NCBI GenBank assembly: GCA_017506865.1
Contig: JAFCMP010000035.1
Span: forward strand, 1,364,001-1,428,000
From: Tribonema minus
Taxonomy: Eukaryota; Sar; Xanthophyceae; Tribonematales; Tribonemataceae
DNA length: 64,000 nucleotides
Direction of reading: 5' to 3'
Position numbers and translations under genes: made by a program. Under the pieces are notes generated by a model. That model made no database searches. It was not told the DNA's origin and saw only the letters and a list, made by a program, of their open reading frames with translations. Positions 32,096 through 45,300 of the stretch are shown in pieces (the stretch's first letter is position 1; every line of letters begins with the position of its first letter).

Positions 32096-35000
32096 ATGCA
32101 GCCTGGCATCACGGCCTTCGCAGTAGCAGCGGCTGGTCTACTGTATAGTTTCAGCAGCAAAGCCATGGCCCTGCATATACCCACCCCCTTAATCCACTCC
32201 CTGCCACTGAGCAAGCTGGCTGGAATACCGATATACCTCAAGCTGGAGCTGCTGCAACCCAGTGGGTCATTCAAAGACCGAGGTATGGGGCATCTGGTGA
32301 AGACGCTGAAGGCGAGGGGAGCTACGCACTTGGTATCATCCTCGGGAGGCAATGCGGGACACAGTGCTGCTCACGCGGGGAGAGCGTTGGGCATGCCGGT
32401 CAAGGTGACCCCCCTCACCCCTTCGCATTGCGTGAGCACTGCACCCTCGCCTCTACGTGCGCGGTCAATGATGCAGTGCACGCCTCAGACATCTGCATAT
32501 TGTCATACTGTTCTTTGCGCATGCTGACGTCTATGCTCTGCTCCTGTAGTGCAACAACATGACAGAAACGTGCATCAGGTGCAAGATTGACAGGGCGTCT
32601 GCTGGTACTATAAAGTACATCCACATGTGCTGCGTGATGGCCACCATTACGCTGCCATCATGTATGCCGTACTTCTGCAGCACATATATGTACTTAGCAG
32701 AACCAGCTTCAGTTGACCAGTCAAACGGTGTCTCACCAGCTGATGGGCAATGTCTGCCACTTTATTCACATCAAATCACAGTTTATATGCGTTGCATAAA
32801 CCATTCACCTGCTCACTTGCTCTCATTATTTGTGCCCTGATCCCCCCAAGAATCTTGATCACGTACCTGCACTTCATGCTTCCATGTGCACGCCAGTAAA
32901 TCAAGCGTATCTCTGTACACGCAAGGGATGGAAGATCAGTCACATTCAACTCTGACAGTGCTAGGGCCGAGGACAAATGGTGCGGCAAGGTGTTTCAAAC
33001 CATTGGGGACCAGACATCTGACTCGAGCCCTGAAGCTTGGATGAGCGATGGATGCAACACATCAAGCATTCCTTACACGGTTGTAAATGTGGACTGACAC
33101 TGGCAGGGCTCTCTTCTGGCACATGCACCAGATTTTCTGATGATGCTTGAGGGTAACATACATGCGCATTCGTCTACCCCTGCACATTCATCTGCCCACC
33201 TGCAGGTGATAGTGCCATCCACCACCAAAAAAGTAATGCTCGACCTGATCAGGGCACAGGGCGCTGATGTAGAGGTGAGAGCAGAATACATGTATGCGTG
33301 CGCAGTTGGATTGGAACTTTGTACTTCTAATTCTACTTTGTTGTATAGTATGAAGCCGTTGTACCTTGCTGAACCGCTCGTTTCCGACATCATGCGGGTG
33401 CACCCATGATGGTGACGACCGATTTGTGCTGAGCGGCAATTTGGTGTTGTACGCCATGTTCGTCACAAGTGTCACAGAGGTTGGTTGGTCTCATGGCCAT
33501 TGCGCGATGTGACCTTTATGCACCTGTGGCACCTCGCCAAGCATCGACTCTGTGTTGTTGCTATGCGCCATGTTGCTTGACCATAATGTGTTCATGTTTC
33601 ATTCAGTAGCCAGCTGACTGCAGGCCTAAACTCGCACTCCCTTGCAGCTGCACGGTTGTATGTCAAATGCCTCCTCAGAACCTGCTGCCATCCTTGATGT
33701 TGCTATAGGTTTATGGGGACAACTGGAACGCAGCTGATGAGAAGGCAAGGGCCATGGTGGAAGCTGACAGCACAGCCGCGGTGAGCAGTGCTGCACTTGT
33801 GACTGTTGATATAAAATGGAGAATCGTAGGCAGCGTTTGCTCCTCTTCTTTATACAACTTGAGCAATTTGCAAAGCTGATAGCATTGCCAGCGCTCACGT
33901 CAACAGCATAACAGTGATGTTTAAGGCAGTCCCTGCCGAAGCGCACTTTGTAGAGTGTCAACGCTGCTCAGCACCTGCATATTTTGAGTGCTTTGACTGT
34001 GGGCATGCTTGTACATGTGCTACAGTAGCACATGCTGCACTCATGTTCATTGCTCCACACACTCTTACGCGGTTGTTTACGTTTGTTTGGGCAGTACATT
34101 CATCCATCGGATGATGTGTATTGGCTGTATGCAGCGTCCATTTGCTGATGATGATGCAGCGCTGAGCATGGTGTACCTGTCACTCAGACCTCAGCCACTA
34201 AGACATGCCCAATTCTGGGCCTGGCAGTACGTGATTTGAAGAATGAGGTGCCTGATAGTAGCGTCTTGTCAATACATAGAAGTGAGCGTTTCATCGTCTG
34301 ACCCTCGCATTTTATGTTGTCCTTCTCATGGTGGCAGTACATTTCACCCTATGATGACCCATTGCTATGGGAGGGGCACTCTACACTGGTAGACGAGTTG
34401 GTTGGGAGCGGTGTGCGGCCAGGAGCCATTGTGGCCAGTGTGGGAGGAGGGGGCCTTTTGTGTGGCATTTTTCGAGGCTTGAAACGACACGGCTGGGATG
34501 ATGTGAGTGCCACAATACGGGTCACTCACACTTTCAACAACGGCGCAACCACTGGTCTGGATGTAACAAAGGTTTGACCATAGTAGCACTACTGTAGCTT
34601 GTATTGTCCGTGTACTGGTGTACTGCTCATGTGACATGCCCCATGTACACAAGCAACATTGAGCTGAACTGGCGCGCATACTAGTAGCGAGCAAGCTGAC
34701 TGTTGCCACATGGTGGATTATTGCAAGTGGAGGTCTTGCATGCAACAGCATGGGTTGCTGCCAGGTGGATGCAATGCGGGTGGTAGTGTTCTGCTGGCTA
34801 CATGTACAAGTGTGGCCCACTATGTGGGTCACAGCCAATTGCATCTTGCATCATCAATCCCTCCACATGGTCATGTTGAGTGCCCGTGTATTAGGTTTTT
34901 TTCCTGAGGTAATGATGGATTCATGATGGACATATGAAAGCGAACAACAACAACGCAGCATGGTCAGCACCGGTCATGATGCGCGTGTGGCACACGGATG

Positions 35001-37167
35001 GAAACGCACAGCAAGAGGACACGATGAAAAAGTTGCTACCTACTTTGGCTGTGAGACTTTGATATCTGATACGTTGTTCAATGCTGGATGCAGGTTGCGG
35101 TGATTGCTGCTGAGACAGAAGGGGCAGCTTCTTTTGCGGCAGCATTTGAGGCAGGAGAAGTAAGGCGCCTGAGTGGCATCACCTCTGTGGCTACCAGTCT
35201 GGGGGCCCTGGAAGTGACCCCAGCGGCTTTGCAATACGCCAAAGCACAGCCCACTCGAGCTCAGGTGAGCACCATAACACATGCTCTGCCGCTAAAAAAG
35301 AAGTAACGTTGATCACTTTAAGATTGTGTTGCATTGAAGATCAGGTACATGAGCGTATTGCATCTGCGTCCCCAATGTATTAACTGGGGGCAATTGGTCA
35401 TTTCCACACTCATCACACGTATACCTCAGAGCAAAGCCTTGAAAGCTGCTTCTCTAAATGTGTCTGCGCGCCAGGCATAGCAGTGCACATGAGTACCTGG
35501 TGTAATCTCATCAGCTTGCTCAGGCCTCATGTCCATCGACGCCCACATGCGTTGCACCTCCACCATCTGCCGCAAGCACCCATATGGTACACCTGTTGCA
35601 ATACCAGTGGTACCATTGTTCAAAGCGATATTGATGAGCCCATCCCCAAGCAATCATTAGCGTCTTGCAGGCTCACCAGATGTTGGCTCTAATTGCCTCG
35701 TGCATCTTTATTCCTGCCCGCATCTACCCAGGTGGTCAGCGACGCAGAAGCAGTGCAGGCCTGTTGCAGCTTCTTGCAGGACCATAGGTAAGCTGTCTCA
35801 TCATTCAATTCAGGTACTCATATTTATTCCAATGCAGAACTTGGTTCACATAGTTCTTTGGCAGATGACTACCATGTCAGTTACTCTATTGCATCTGCAG
35901 CTCTGGCAGGGGTTCCTCAATGAGGCTTCACCATAATTCCGGAGGGGAAATTTGATATCTGTCGAGAGCCTTTGTTTTCTGACACTTGAGGGTATGGCGC
36001 TGTTCACGCACAACTCAAATTACTCATTTCAGAGTTCACGTCACTGTGCTGCATCTTTGCCCTGAACAAGCAGCACTCATTGCTTGATGCCATTGTCAGT
36101 GCGCAACATGGTGGCTGCATCTAATAATGGTCGATACAAGCATTTATGACACAACTGGAGGCATGCACAAGATGTCACTAGTCGTTGTGACATAACTAAT
36201 AATGTTGATGCAAGTACATGAAGCAACACCATTATGATGCAGTCCAGAACTGCGCCATGGTCGCACAATTGATGCTATGTATAGTCATATGCAACTGCTT
36301 GCAATCAGCAAAGGATGCGCCACATGAAGGGGCTCAATGCGCTGCTTGTACGGCGCACACATGACCTAGGGCCACCTGCGTGCCACTGCTCTCCCATATC
36401 GTGCACCTGCAGGATGTTGGTGGAGCCAGCATGTGGTGCGGCGCTCGCAGTGGCATACATGTCAGTTCCACCCCCTCTTTATGGTCCGGAACAGCTGTTG
36501 CCTGTGCGGCTTAGGCGCGTCCACATGCGTAATGCAATACTGTGCAATGCATCAGTACACCGTCACACAACTACACAACGTGCACACGTATGTGCGCACA
36601 CTTGGAAGAAGTTGGCTTTAAAATGCAAACTGTATTCATGTTCAACACGCTTGTTCGTCAAGCACCTCGCATCCAGACTCACGCTAGCGCTTGCAAAGTA
36701 AATTGTGGTCACATGGGTCGTGTTCAATGCACATGGTTTGGGAGCACACTGCTGATTAAAAGGTTCAGCTAGCGCTTCGCACATTTAATCCCAATATGTG
36801 CTGCCGCGTGTGTCATATACAAATACCAATTGCCTACCCTTATCACCACACCTACAGCCTTGCCCTTCTTAACTTCTATTTTTGCAAAGTGTAATCCCAT
36901 GTTATCTTGGCTTTGCTCGATGCAACCAAACTTACTGGCTGCTGCTGCTGCTGCTTCCATAGTATGTGTCAGAGTGCATCCATCTTGGATTCACTGGCAA
37001 ACACGCTCATGTTGTCATGCTGTTGTCGTCTGTTCATCTCCTATGACAGTCCTGCAAAGGCGCAGAGCCTGGCCTCCTTCACATCGGTGGTGATCGTAGT
37101 GTGCGGAGGCAGCGGGGTCACTGTGGACTACCTCAAGGCATGGGAGCAGCAGTTTCTTTCAGCATAA
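32096..37167 (+). CDS. SDS: L-serine/L-threonine dehydratase (PLP fold type II)
   Basis: Eight exons: 32096-32404, 33206-33274, 33709-33780, 34338-34502, 35094-35264, 35732-35787, 36413-36460 and 37050-37167. All phases agree and give 335 residues, the usual size of animal/fungal serine dehydratases. Pyridoxal phosphate is bound by Lys60 in PSGSFKDRG. The substrate loop is SSSGGNAGHS (81-90), the phosphate-binding glycine loop SVGGGGLLCG (184-193), then ETEGAASFAAA and the closing VVCGGSGV (about 314-321). The enzyme turns L-serine into pyruvate and ammonia, and L-threonine into 2-oxobutyrate. The 25 residues before MALHIPTPLI are hydrophobic and may target an organelle or membrane; Met24 (ATG at 32165) is an alternative cytosolic start. 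It shares a 269-bp divergent promoter with the TPR gene. Introns 2 to 7 contain nothing recognisable. Confidence 0.92.
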
Positions 37168-37800
37168 CCAACAGCCAGTTGCGACGAATTGCTGAGCTTT
37201 GTATGGACTGCAGCTACATCCATCTGGTGTCAAAGCAAGCCTTTATGTCTACTTACTGCAGAAGTGGTGGTGTTGCGTTCTGACTCCAGTGGTGCAACAC
37301 ATCAGCTCCCCCTGAGTGTGTCAGCAGCACATATTGGCGATGGAACCTTGTCTGCCATCCAGCAGCTGATTATTGCACACATGTTTGTATACAACACCAT
37401 TTACAACACCATTTGAAAAAAAAAATGGCATGTTGCCGCCTGCTCCTGCTCAATGCAGCTTTCTTGTACGTCCATCGCGATACCTGCTGGACTGAGGTGC
37501 TTTTGCATTTCACATATGCCGTAAACACCAAGTTTTTGTGTCTGCATTTGAATGGTGCCAAAATGAGCACTGGCACATACTTCTATCACACAAGGAAACC
37601 CTCTTGTGCTCGACAGCCGAAGGCATTAATTCATGCGATGGACAACCTGGACACTTACATGCTCAGACCAGGACCCCCAGAGGCAGGATGACCCCGCAAA
37701 AACCTCGGTTTCGTGACTCCATCTTGAAACGAAAGAGTGCACTCTCTTTAGTCAGCGCACAAGGTGGACAGCGACTATACGGACCACCAGTCATACAACA
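37168..37800. other. Intergenic between tandem plus-strand genes
   Basis: Contains an A-tract at 37417-37425 and possible polyadenylation region of the dehydratase. No gene recognised. Confidence 0.4.
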
Positions 37801-40800
37801 ATGAGGAGCTCAATAGCCTCCGCAGCTGTGATGTTGCACATCACGAGCGTGTTAGTCAACGGAGACTTCATGGGACAAACACTCGCATCAATCGCTGATG
37901 CAGCAGTAGCGTACCAGGAGGCAGAGATCAGTGGCCCCTCTTTGCCTGCTGAATCGACGCCCATGCTAGTGCTGCGAGATTTATTGAAGGGGACGCAGGT
38001 CCAGCCTGCAATTGCAGGCGACAAGGCCAAGGCCACGAGCTTTTTTGACGACACCAGGACTCTGCTAGCAGGCCTGGGTTTCCGTTTACCCGGGTCCGCG
38101 GACACGTCTCGTACACTGATGGAGGTGGACCCTGCACCCTCTCCAGCACCTTCACCTGGCAGCAGCACTCCGGCTCCAAGCGCAGCTGGTTCCACGCCCG
38201 GTCCTACGCCGTCTGTGACGCCCGCGCCTACTCCTGCGCCTTCCACGACAAGCAGCTGGAGTTATACATGGGATGATACCATGTGCCAGGACTTCCCTGA
38301 GGCGGAAAAGGCCAATGCCTGCTGCAAAGACGGGGATGGTGACTCAGCCACTGTGTTCAGCATGAGTGGTTTCGACACGGAGGCCTTCAACACATGCTAC
38401 CAGCCCATCGGCGCTGACACCGACAAAGCGGGGGTGACAGTGACCATGTTCGTGGGACAGTCCGATGATACCGATATCGTCGCACTGTTCATGCAGAACC
38501 TCGACATTGACGCAGGAGCCGGCACCGTCATTGCCGAGGTAAGAATAAATGTGTTCGACAGCATGCATGAGCATTGTGCATTTCAGTTTTACTACCATCA
38601 CCATAAGCATGTCTCAGCCCGGGACTGTCATTCCACTTTTGTACCAGAAGTATAGTACACATAGTGAGCCAACTAGCTCTCACTTTGTCGGAAAATATGG
38701 CCTGCTCATTGTGGCACTGCTGAGCTGCCATGTCACATGTTTCATAGCAAAGCTTTGTGTTGCTGTCCTGGTTTTTCTCCCTGCTTGCAGGCATGGATGT
38801 TCACGAACAACGCCACTGACTCCGCCTACCTTTGCGTCTCACAAACAGCTAGCAACCAAGTCAGCCCACCCATAGGTGCTGTGAATGGCTGCTTCAAGAT
38901 CGAATCCACTGACCACAACACATCATCAGGTACATTGAGACGGCAAATGGAACAATTGCTTTTGTGCGCATGCACCATCATCATCGCTTCAGTACTTCAG
39001 GCAAGCAACCACACTGATAGGACCTGCAAATTCGACATGAGCGAAGGCTCACAGTGGTGCGTGCCACTTGGTACTTCTATGACAAGAGTGGGCACCAGCT
39101 GTCAGACTGACTGTACCCGCACATCAGCACTCTGTGCCACCATTGGACTATGATGCAGGGACGCCAGGCCCCCAACTTCTGCAGCGCGCTTAGGAGGTTG
39201 GCATCACTACCCCCTCACATCTGTTGGCACACCACTCATACACATGGAGCATCAGCTGATGCAGCGGATGATGCTGCAGTAGGTGCAGATAGCGACAATG
39301 GATATGGTAGGGCTCTGCGTTGGAGCTTGAGATTCAGGCTGATTCACTGAGCACATGAGTGCAACACATCAAATTCTATTGTCAGATATTTTGAGGGAAA
39401 GGCGCGTGGCAGAGGCACGCATGAATACGCAAGTATAGTCCGGCTAGAGGTGTCACTCACTGTTTTGGTGATGTTATGCAACAGCGTCTGCGAGCACACA
39501 ACGTGCGCCAGTCTCTGACATGGCCCTGTAAGTCTGCTCTTAGGTACTGGCATGCATGGGGCTGGTTTGGGGTTGAGGCCGTCTTTTATGGCAATCAAAT
39601 CGGGCGAATTAAAGAAGGGCCCCAAACGCCCTTTTAAATCCACGCCAGCTTCGGAAAAAAGTGACCTGGACTTTTGCGTGAAAATGAGGCAAACAGAACG
39701 GCCACGCAAATCGGGCATGGACACTTCGAGACGAACAGGCGCAGAACTGCTGACGTTTGCATGGCGCAGGCTCAATGCGGCGACGCCCGATCCGTTTTGA
39801 ATGGGGACTTTTGTGCCCATAAAAGATGGCCTGAGTATGCTGGTTGAATGTTCGATTTGAAGAACTGGCAGAACTCTGCATAGGTTCAAATTATTTAAAG
39901 TCTCTTCCACATTTCTTGCCTCGATATGATTACCATATTCATTTAATAGTCATGTTTGTGTGACGCTCACAAGCCCGCTTCAGAGTGCACTTCATGTGCA
40001 ATCTTGTGGTCTGCTGCTGTCCAAACAGCAGTGAAAGCACGTCTGAAACCTCCTTTACATCTGCCTCTCTGTGTTCGCAGACGTATTCAACGGAGCCACC
40101 ATGCTGCTGCTCAATGCCGTGCCGCTCAACACCAAGGACATCACGTCAGCCTGTGGATGTGCAGCGACTGCCGGCGAAGCCTCCATCTTTGCAGCAGCTC
40201 AACCCAAGGCTCTGGTCGGTGGCCAGTGCACGGCCACTGCGCAAAACAGTACCGCGTGCTGCGTTGACGCAAAGCAGAAGCAATCCGTGTACTTCAGCAT
40301 ACAGGGCCTCGACATCCCCGAGCTGAACGCCTGCTACGGCTTCATGAGCGCGTCACACGATGAGGTTACCCACGATGTCGGCGCCACCTTCATGGCTCCT
40401 GCGGGCAACAACAGAGTGGCTTCGGCGACCTTTATTGGCAGTGCACCGCTATCCGGGCGCAGCCCATCCGATATATGGGTGTTCATGCTCACAACCCCGG
40501 GTGCTGGCCACGACGCCAACGCCACCCAGGACGCGTATGTATGCATCGATGTCGATTCCACGGGGGGCTTGATACCCCCTGCTGGAGCGGAGTCGACGCT
40601 GTGCTACTACTTGGATGCTGCCGCTATGGCCACGCTAGAGAACACCAGCACCAGCAACAGCCCGTTTGCGAACGTCGCCCTCAGCGACTGGCAACAGTAC
40701 GCGACTAACAGTGCAACTGTAACGGCCAGTTGCGGCTGCGGGGCGAGGGCCACGGAGGCAGCGCAGTTCGTCAAGGGGTCGGGGCTTGCAGCTTCTGCCG

Positions 40801-40868
40801 CTGCCATTGGCGGCAAGGTGGCGGTGCTGCTGGGTGCGGCTATCAGCGGTGCGCTCATGGCACTGTAG
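37801..40868 (+). CDS. Secreted Cys-rich two-module protein with probable GPI anchor
   Basis: Exons 37801-38538, 38791-38929 and 40081-40868 (phases 0 and 1), 554 residues. A signal peptide spans about residues 1-20 (IASAAVMLHITSVLVNG). A short helical region and a Pro/Ser/Thr linker (PAPSPAPSPGSSTPAPSAAG) follow. The rest is a module present twice: module 1 has ANACCKDGDGDSATVFSMSG, FNTCYQP, AYLCV and ITSACGCAA; module 2 has TACCVDAKQKQSVYFSIQG, LNACYGF, AYVCI and VTASCGCGA. Cysteine spacing matches in both, so they arose by internal duplication. The C terminus (GLAASAAAIGGKVAVLLGAA then ISGALMAL) is hydrophobic with small residues before it, as in GPI-attachment signals. Likely a cell-surface protein. 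I do not recognise the module family. The start is the only ATG that yields the signal peptide. Confidence 0.82.
38930..40080 (+). other. Intron 2 of the Cys-rich secreted protein gene
   Basis: 1151 bases. A minus-strand frame at 39344-39910 (188 codons) and a plus-strand frame at 39552-39800 overlap here without a recognisable family. Possibly an old insertion; no terminal repeats or target-site duplication were found. Confidence 0.45.
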
Positions 40869-42685
40869 GGTGCTGCTATAATGGAATCAGACGCCCGGAG
40901 ATGGAGGCTGACGCGGGAGATTCGTGGCAAGGTGAGCTTTTTTTGGGACATCATGGTCAGCATTGAAGTTTCAAGCGAATAGTCAAGTGAGAGTTGAAAT
41001 TCCTCAGCATGCACGTTCAGTAGTCTATTGACGGTCCCATAGCACACAATAAAGATTCATTGGATATATATGTGAGCAAGCTTAGCGCCTCTCGCATGAA
41101 CCAGACCGGCAAGAACCTGCTTTGACAGCAAGGTCGGGCAGAAACTGCTTGTGTCATCCTGCAATTGAGGCTGCATGGCTTACGCCTGCAAGTACCAGGC
41201 AGAAGCTCGGGATCAATAGCCCCATCAGTCTTGTGTCAACCTGTATTGCACAACACACACACACACACACACACACACAGAGGGCGTCTGCGCCCTCAAT
41301 TAGATGTCTCCAGCATGCTCAACTCTATACTTGAAGTACAAGGCTTGACATGGTCAAGTCGCATTGTGTTGCATTCCCAGGTGACAGACTTGCCTCCTGT
41401 GCCTTGGAGTTCAGGACGTGTGCCTTGGACGTCTTCTAGCACATGCAGCTAGGGTGTGCACAATTTGCTCATGCCATCTCTGGGATGATGTCGCAATACA
41501 CCCTTACCAATGTATGCTGGTATGCTGTAAGAGGTTGCATCAGGAGGGTACAGCACTCTGTGTCAACTGCGACAGAGGTTGACCTGCTCACATCAAACCT
41601 TCAACGCAAATGGAAACACACGCCACCGGGTACTACATTCGCTACCCGCATCTTCCCTCAATGCACTTTTGAATATACTCAGGGACCATGACCTGATTGA
41701 TTGACCTTTGTGCATCATTGCACCCGCAAACGCTTTTGCTGCAGAAGCTGTGAGCATGGCTCCAAGGGTCTATCGTGCACCTGCTGCCAAGAATAGCACT
41801 TGCAGCTGCCGATCAGCGCAAGGAAATCTGGGCTGGAACAAGCCTGAATTGGTGGCATCACCGTGCTAGCGCCAGCTAGACAGCCGCCATTTTGATGTTG
41901 TGTGCATTCGGTGCCAAGCACTAGGCGACAACGCTGTTGTGCCAGGCATTGATGACGTGTTTCTGTGGCTTGCAAACTAGTGTTGGTGATGTAGACAACT
42001 AATTGGTTATCATAGAGGGTACTGTGGTGTGTTAGTGACACAAGTATGCGTAATGGTGCGCCACTGCTGTTGCATCACAGGTGCGATGCGAGATGCTTTT
42101 TGACCTGAGTTGGTGAAGTTTCTATGGTTGTAAGCATTGGCTGATGATAATGTGCACCCTGTGGCCATGAGTGCGGCGACCTGATATCCAGTGTATGCTT
42201 CAGGCCATGAGTCGTGCTTCCAACACAAAGCCAGCGAATACACATTGACACATGTTCGCCTGTCATGTCCCATGAGCCCCCATATTTCTGTTGCTGTCCT
42301 GTACATCATTATGTTCAGAAGCGCTGGTGCTTTAAAGAAGGCACTCGCAACAACTTGCAGAGTATTCATACTGTTAAGGTGTTGTATACAGGAAAGAGCT
42401 TTGAGACGCTTTGACACCACAAGGGTACATTTCCATTTATCTGGGGCTTTTTTTCACCGGAAGTGGGAATGTTACCATTCAGACAGTTTTAAAAAGTGAT
42501 TGCCTGCATAATTATGCCTGCTCACATGCTGGCCTTGAACCAGTCACAGTCCAAATCTCTGAGGCTAGGCTGAGGCCAGATGTCCAGTATGATTGTGTGG
42601 TCAGGTCACATGCTACATCTTGAGAGTTGGACACGTTGCAAAATCCAAGCTTCATGGTGTTTGCCATGATGTCCCATAGCTCCTC
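40869..42685. other. Intergenic with a CA microsatellite, no gene recognised
   Basis: AATAAA occurs at 41048 and is a possible distal polyadenylation signal of the preceding gene. Open frames of 60-136 codons on both strands (for example 41443-41691 plus, 42010-42420 minus) carry no motifs. Confidence 0.4.
41250..41280. repeat. (CA)n microsatellite
   Basis: About 13 consecutive CA dinucleotides within CACAACACACAC...ACAG. Confidence 0.95.
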
Positions 42686-42689
42686 TACA

Positions 42690-43450
42690 GCACATGTGCA
42701 GTCGTACAACTGCCTTCCCCCGAGGCCCCCAGCGCAGCTGAATACGTACACAGCTCTTTCAACGACCGCGTGGTCAGCGTGTCCACCCGTCTGTTTGACT
42801 CGTGCGCGAATGGCACAAATGCCGATCCTGACGTCATGTGCCAGTTTGATGTTTGCCTGTTGCATCCGGCCTGATTGATGCAGCACAGGGATAACCACTT
42901 CATGCCCGAGTCAAAGCGATCATCACACCTTTTGAGTACCCTTGTTGCCCCTTGCTGAATACCTGGGCACCACAAAGGCGCTTGTTTCCTCTCATAGTCA
43001 TTGCATTGTTGACAACAGACACACGTTGTTGCTGTAGACTGTGCTGGACGCACCGCTTTAGTTGTAGCAGTGTGCATCGCGTTGTAAGTGCACAGTACGT
43101 GCTCAGGTTGCCAGAGGCAGCAGTGACTGAAGCAATCGCCTGTGTGGAAGTGGAATTTGTGTCGCTGCACCGCCATGGGGCACATCTTGTCATTATGATG
43201 CCCCTTCCATTTTACAGTATAAAGCTTCTAATTGGCAGCGAGGACCATAGAGGCGAGCGCCATTGTGCAGGTGTCAGGCGCCCACCGACTACGCAGATAC
43301 CCCATGACCCGCACGCTAGCTGCTTCTTGGCGGCAGCTGTGGTCACTATGCGGACCAGGCGCGGTCACGCCTGACGGCTTGCCGACGGAAGTACGTACGG
43401 CTGCAGCTGCCTCCTCGATACTGTCCTGACCCTAGTTCTAATGGTAAAGA
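42690..43450 (-). mobile_element. Old, decayed relic of the same LINE family
   Basis: On the minus strand, diverged pieces in several frames match the C-terminal half of the young LINEs at 22.85 and 46.6 kb. APWRCSDTNSTST corresponds to the zinc knuckle, QLKRCVQHSLQQQRVSVV to KRCLQRILRQHHVSIV, and MTSGSAFVPFAHES to LTSSWAFVPFVQES. Order and spacing are conserved, but the knuckle cysteines and many other residues have changed and the frame is broken repeatedly. No target-site duplication could be found. It shows the family has been in this genome for a long time. Confidence 0.75.
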
Positions 43451-44559
43451 CGTTTGAGAGGCTAGCTTTCAGCAGCTGCGTGAAGGCCACACTGAACTCC
43501 AACTCAGTTGCTGTCGCAATGAAGATGTATCATGACAGGTAACCAGCTGTGTGACGCACGAGATGGACACATGTGAAAGCAGGTACTTTGACATTTGGTG
43601 GCGCAAAAAGCATCAAAACGTTAAGACAGACTATGCGATGCTTTGAATGCCCTTGCATACGCACACGGCACACAGCACAGCAGCAGACATGCCACCCAGC
43701 AAAAAGATGCTTCGAAGTACGTCGTTAAACATTATGAAATGCACACCAGTCAAAGTGTTGTGATCGTGGAAGGCATGAGCCCTCACCCAAGACCAGATCG
43801 AACCCATGCTCTCTCTCATGTTGGACGGACCTATCATGAGACCATGTACGTTGTCGCCACTGCAGCAGCGCCCAATATCAGCTCTGAAGAACAAAACTCA
43901 GGGACCCCTTGCAACCAAAACTGTGCAGGGGACAACGAGGGACCCCCCCCCCCCCCCCCCCCCTCTCCCCCTGCCCCTCCCTTCCCCCCCCCACACACAC
44001 TCCACCCCCCCCCCCCCCAACTGCTGCACTGCATAAGCATGGGCTTGTCTTGTGTGCAGCCACGTTACATATGATACTGGAGGAGTAAGGCTGTGTTGGA
44101 GGCGATTGTAGGGTGGTATTGAGCGCTCCCGTAGCAGGTTGCCTGCTTGAGAGCAGCGTGCAGTCCAGCTGCAGGTACACCAAGAAACAACGAGGTAATC
44201 ATTGAGCACCAGGAAAAAGAACTGCAGTGTCACTCTTACATCACTCGTGCCCAGCTGGTACTGCAATCATGACAGTGATCACAGCACACGAATGCAATAA
44301 CACATGAGCTGGTGTGATTGCGCTGCTGCCCTGACAAAAAAAGGGGGTAGGATGTCAAGGCTTGTTGATTCTCGCTGGGGCGCAAAACGACCTGATTGTT
44401 GATGGCAAGCTCACTAACAGAATCTACCCGTGTCTTGTGACAACATGTCCCAATGCACAGCAGATGCTGTACCGCACTGTGTACATTGTGAAACAAGCAA
44501 TTGGTCGAGATAGTACTGTATTGTCACTGTTGTGATGTCATTACTCTGAAAGGTGCGAT
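43451..44559. other. Spacer with C-rich tracts, no gene recognised
   Basis: Dominated in the middle by the poly-C stretch at 43936-44019. Frames of 70-140 codons here are by-products of C-richness or lack any motif. Confidence 0.45.
43936..44019. repeat. Poly-C / C-rich low-complexity tract
   Basis: A run of about 22 C, then CT/CCCCTG steps, ten C, a short CA run and about 15 more C. It codes for apparent poly-Pro or poly-Gly on the two strands and should be treated as simple sequence. On the G-rich strand it could form quadruplex structures. Confidence 0.9.
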
Positions 44560-45300
44560 TTGTGAAGAAGTACCTGATGGGAAAGGGAAACAATGGTGTT
44601 GCAACCGATGCCAGCGGATGATGCCATGCACATGCACTACGCCTGCTGGACGCAGCTTCCAGAATGTCAACCCCAGCTCAGGGTGGCTGCCAGTTACACC
44701 TGCTTCGCGCACGCAACGTGTCAAAATGTGACACGTTGCGCGCGCGCAAGCAAGAGAAACAATCGTATGTTTGGGAGGGGGTCAGTCATGGGTGTAATTT
44801 ATAATGCGACTAGAAGTACAATACTTGTACTGTAAATCAGCTCTAAGGTGGTTCGCCCTCACGTTACATCAGTAAACTTTCAGGTAGCTAAGTAATTGCC
44901 GCATCATGCCCATAACGTTGAAACGCCTGAGCAACTCCCGGCCCACACTCAAGGAATGGGTACGCGGTGCCACCCGAACATGAAGCAGCGTCAGGCGCTT
45001 GAGTGGCTACCGTCTACACCCGAAGTGCAGGTACAGCGCCGCGCAAAAATAGCGGTTCTCTGTGGTTATTGCCACATCATGCCCATAACGTTGAAACGCC
45101 TGAGCAACTCCCGGCCCACACTCAAGGAATGGGTACGCGGTGCCACCCGAACATGAAGCAGCGTCAGGCGCTTGAATGGCTACCGTCTACACCCGAAGTG
45201 CAGGTACAGCGCCGCGCAAAAATAGCGGTTCTCTATGGTTATTGCCGCATCACAGGTACAGTGCCGCGCACGGCACTGGAGAACACCACATCGGCTTGTG
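44560..45300. repeat. Dispersed repeat unit D, copy A
   Basis: About 0.74 kb that recurs, diverged, at 46.23-46.58 plus 48.08-48.26 kb (copy B, split by a LINE). Shared blocks include the CATGCAC-GC-CTGC-GCAGCT segment (44625 versus 46290), the ACACGTT-GCGCGC segment (44727 versus 46396), GTACAATACTTGT (44815 versus 48090) and CACACTCAAGGAATGGGTAC (44945 versus 48228). A plus-strand frame at 44501-44731 has several cysteine pairs (YCHCC, WCCNRC, PCTC), but I cannot assign it to a transposase family. Confidence 0.65.
44895..45270. repeat. 173-bp tandem duplication (2.2 copies)
   Basis: Units begin at 44895, 45068 and 45241 (ATTGCCGCATCA / ATTGCCACATCA / ATTGCCGCATCA). The first two are full length and differ at only a few bases. 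The third jumps from its first 12 bases to CAGGTACAGTGCCGCGCA, so it is a deleted copy. Confidence 0.9.

Noticed and set aside
39344-39910. 188-codon minus-strand frame in an intron
   Set aside because: No family motif, no splice sites that give a gene, no terminal repeats; left as unexplained intron sequence.
43643-44266. Poly-Pro and poly-Gly frames of 100-140 codons
   Set aside because: Produced by the C-rich tract at 43936-44019; no other protein features.
44895-45270. Regular repeats considered as a CRISPR-like array
   Set aside because: The units are contiguous 173-bp duplicates without spacers, in a eukaryotic intergenic region.
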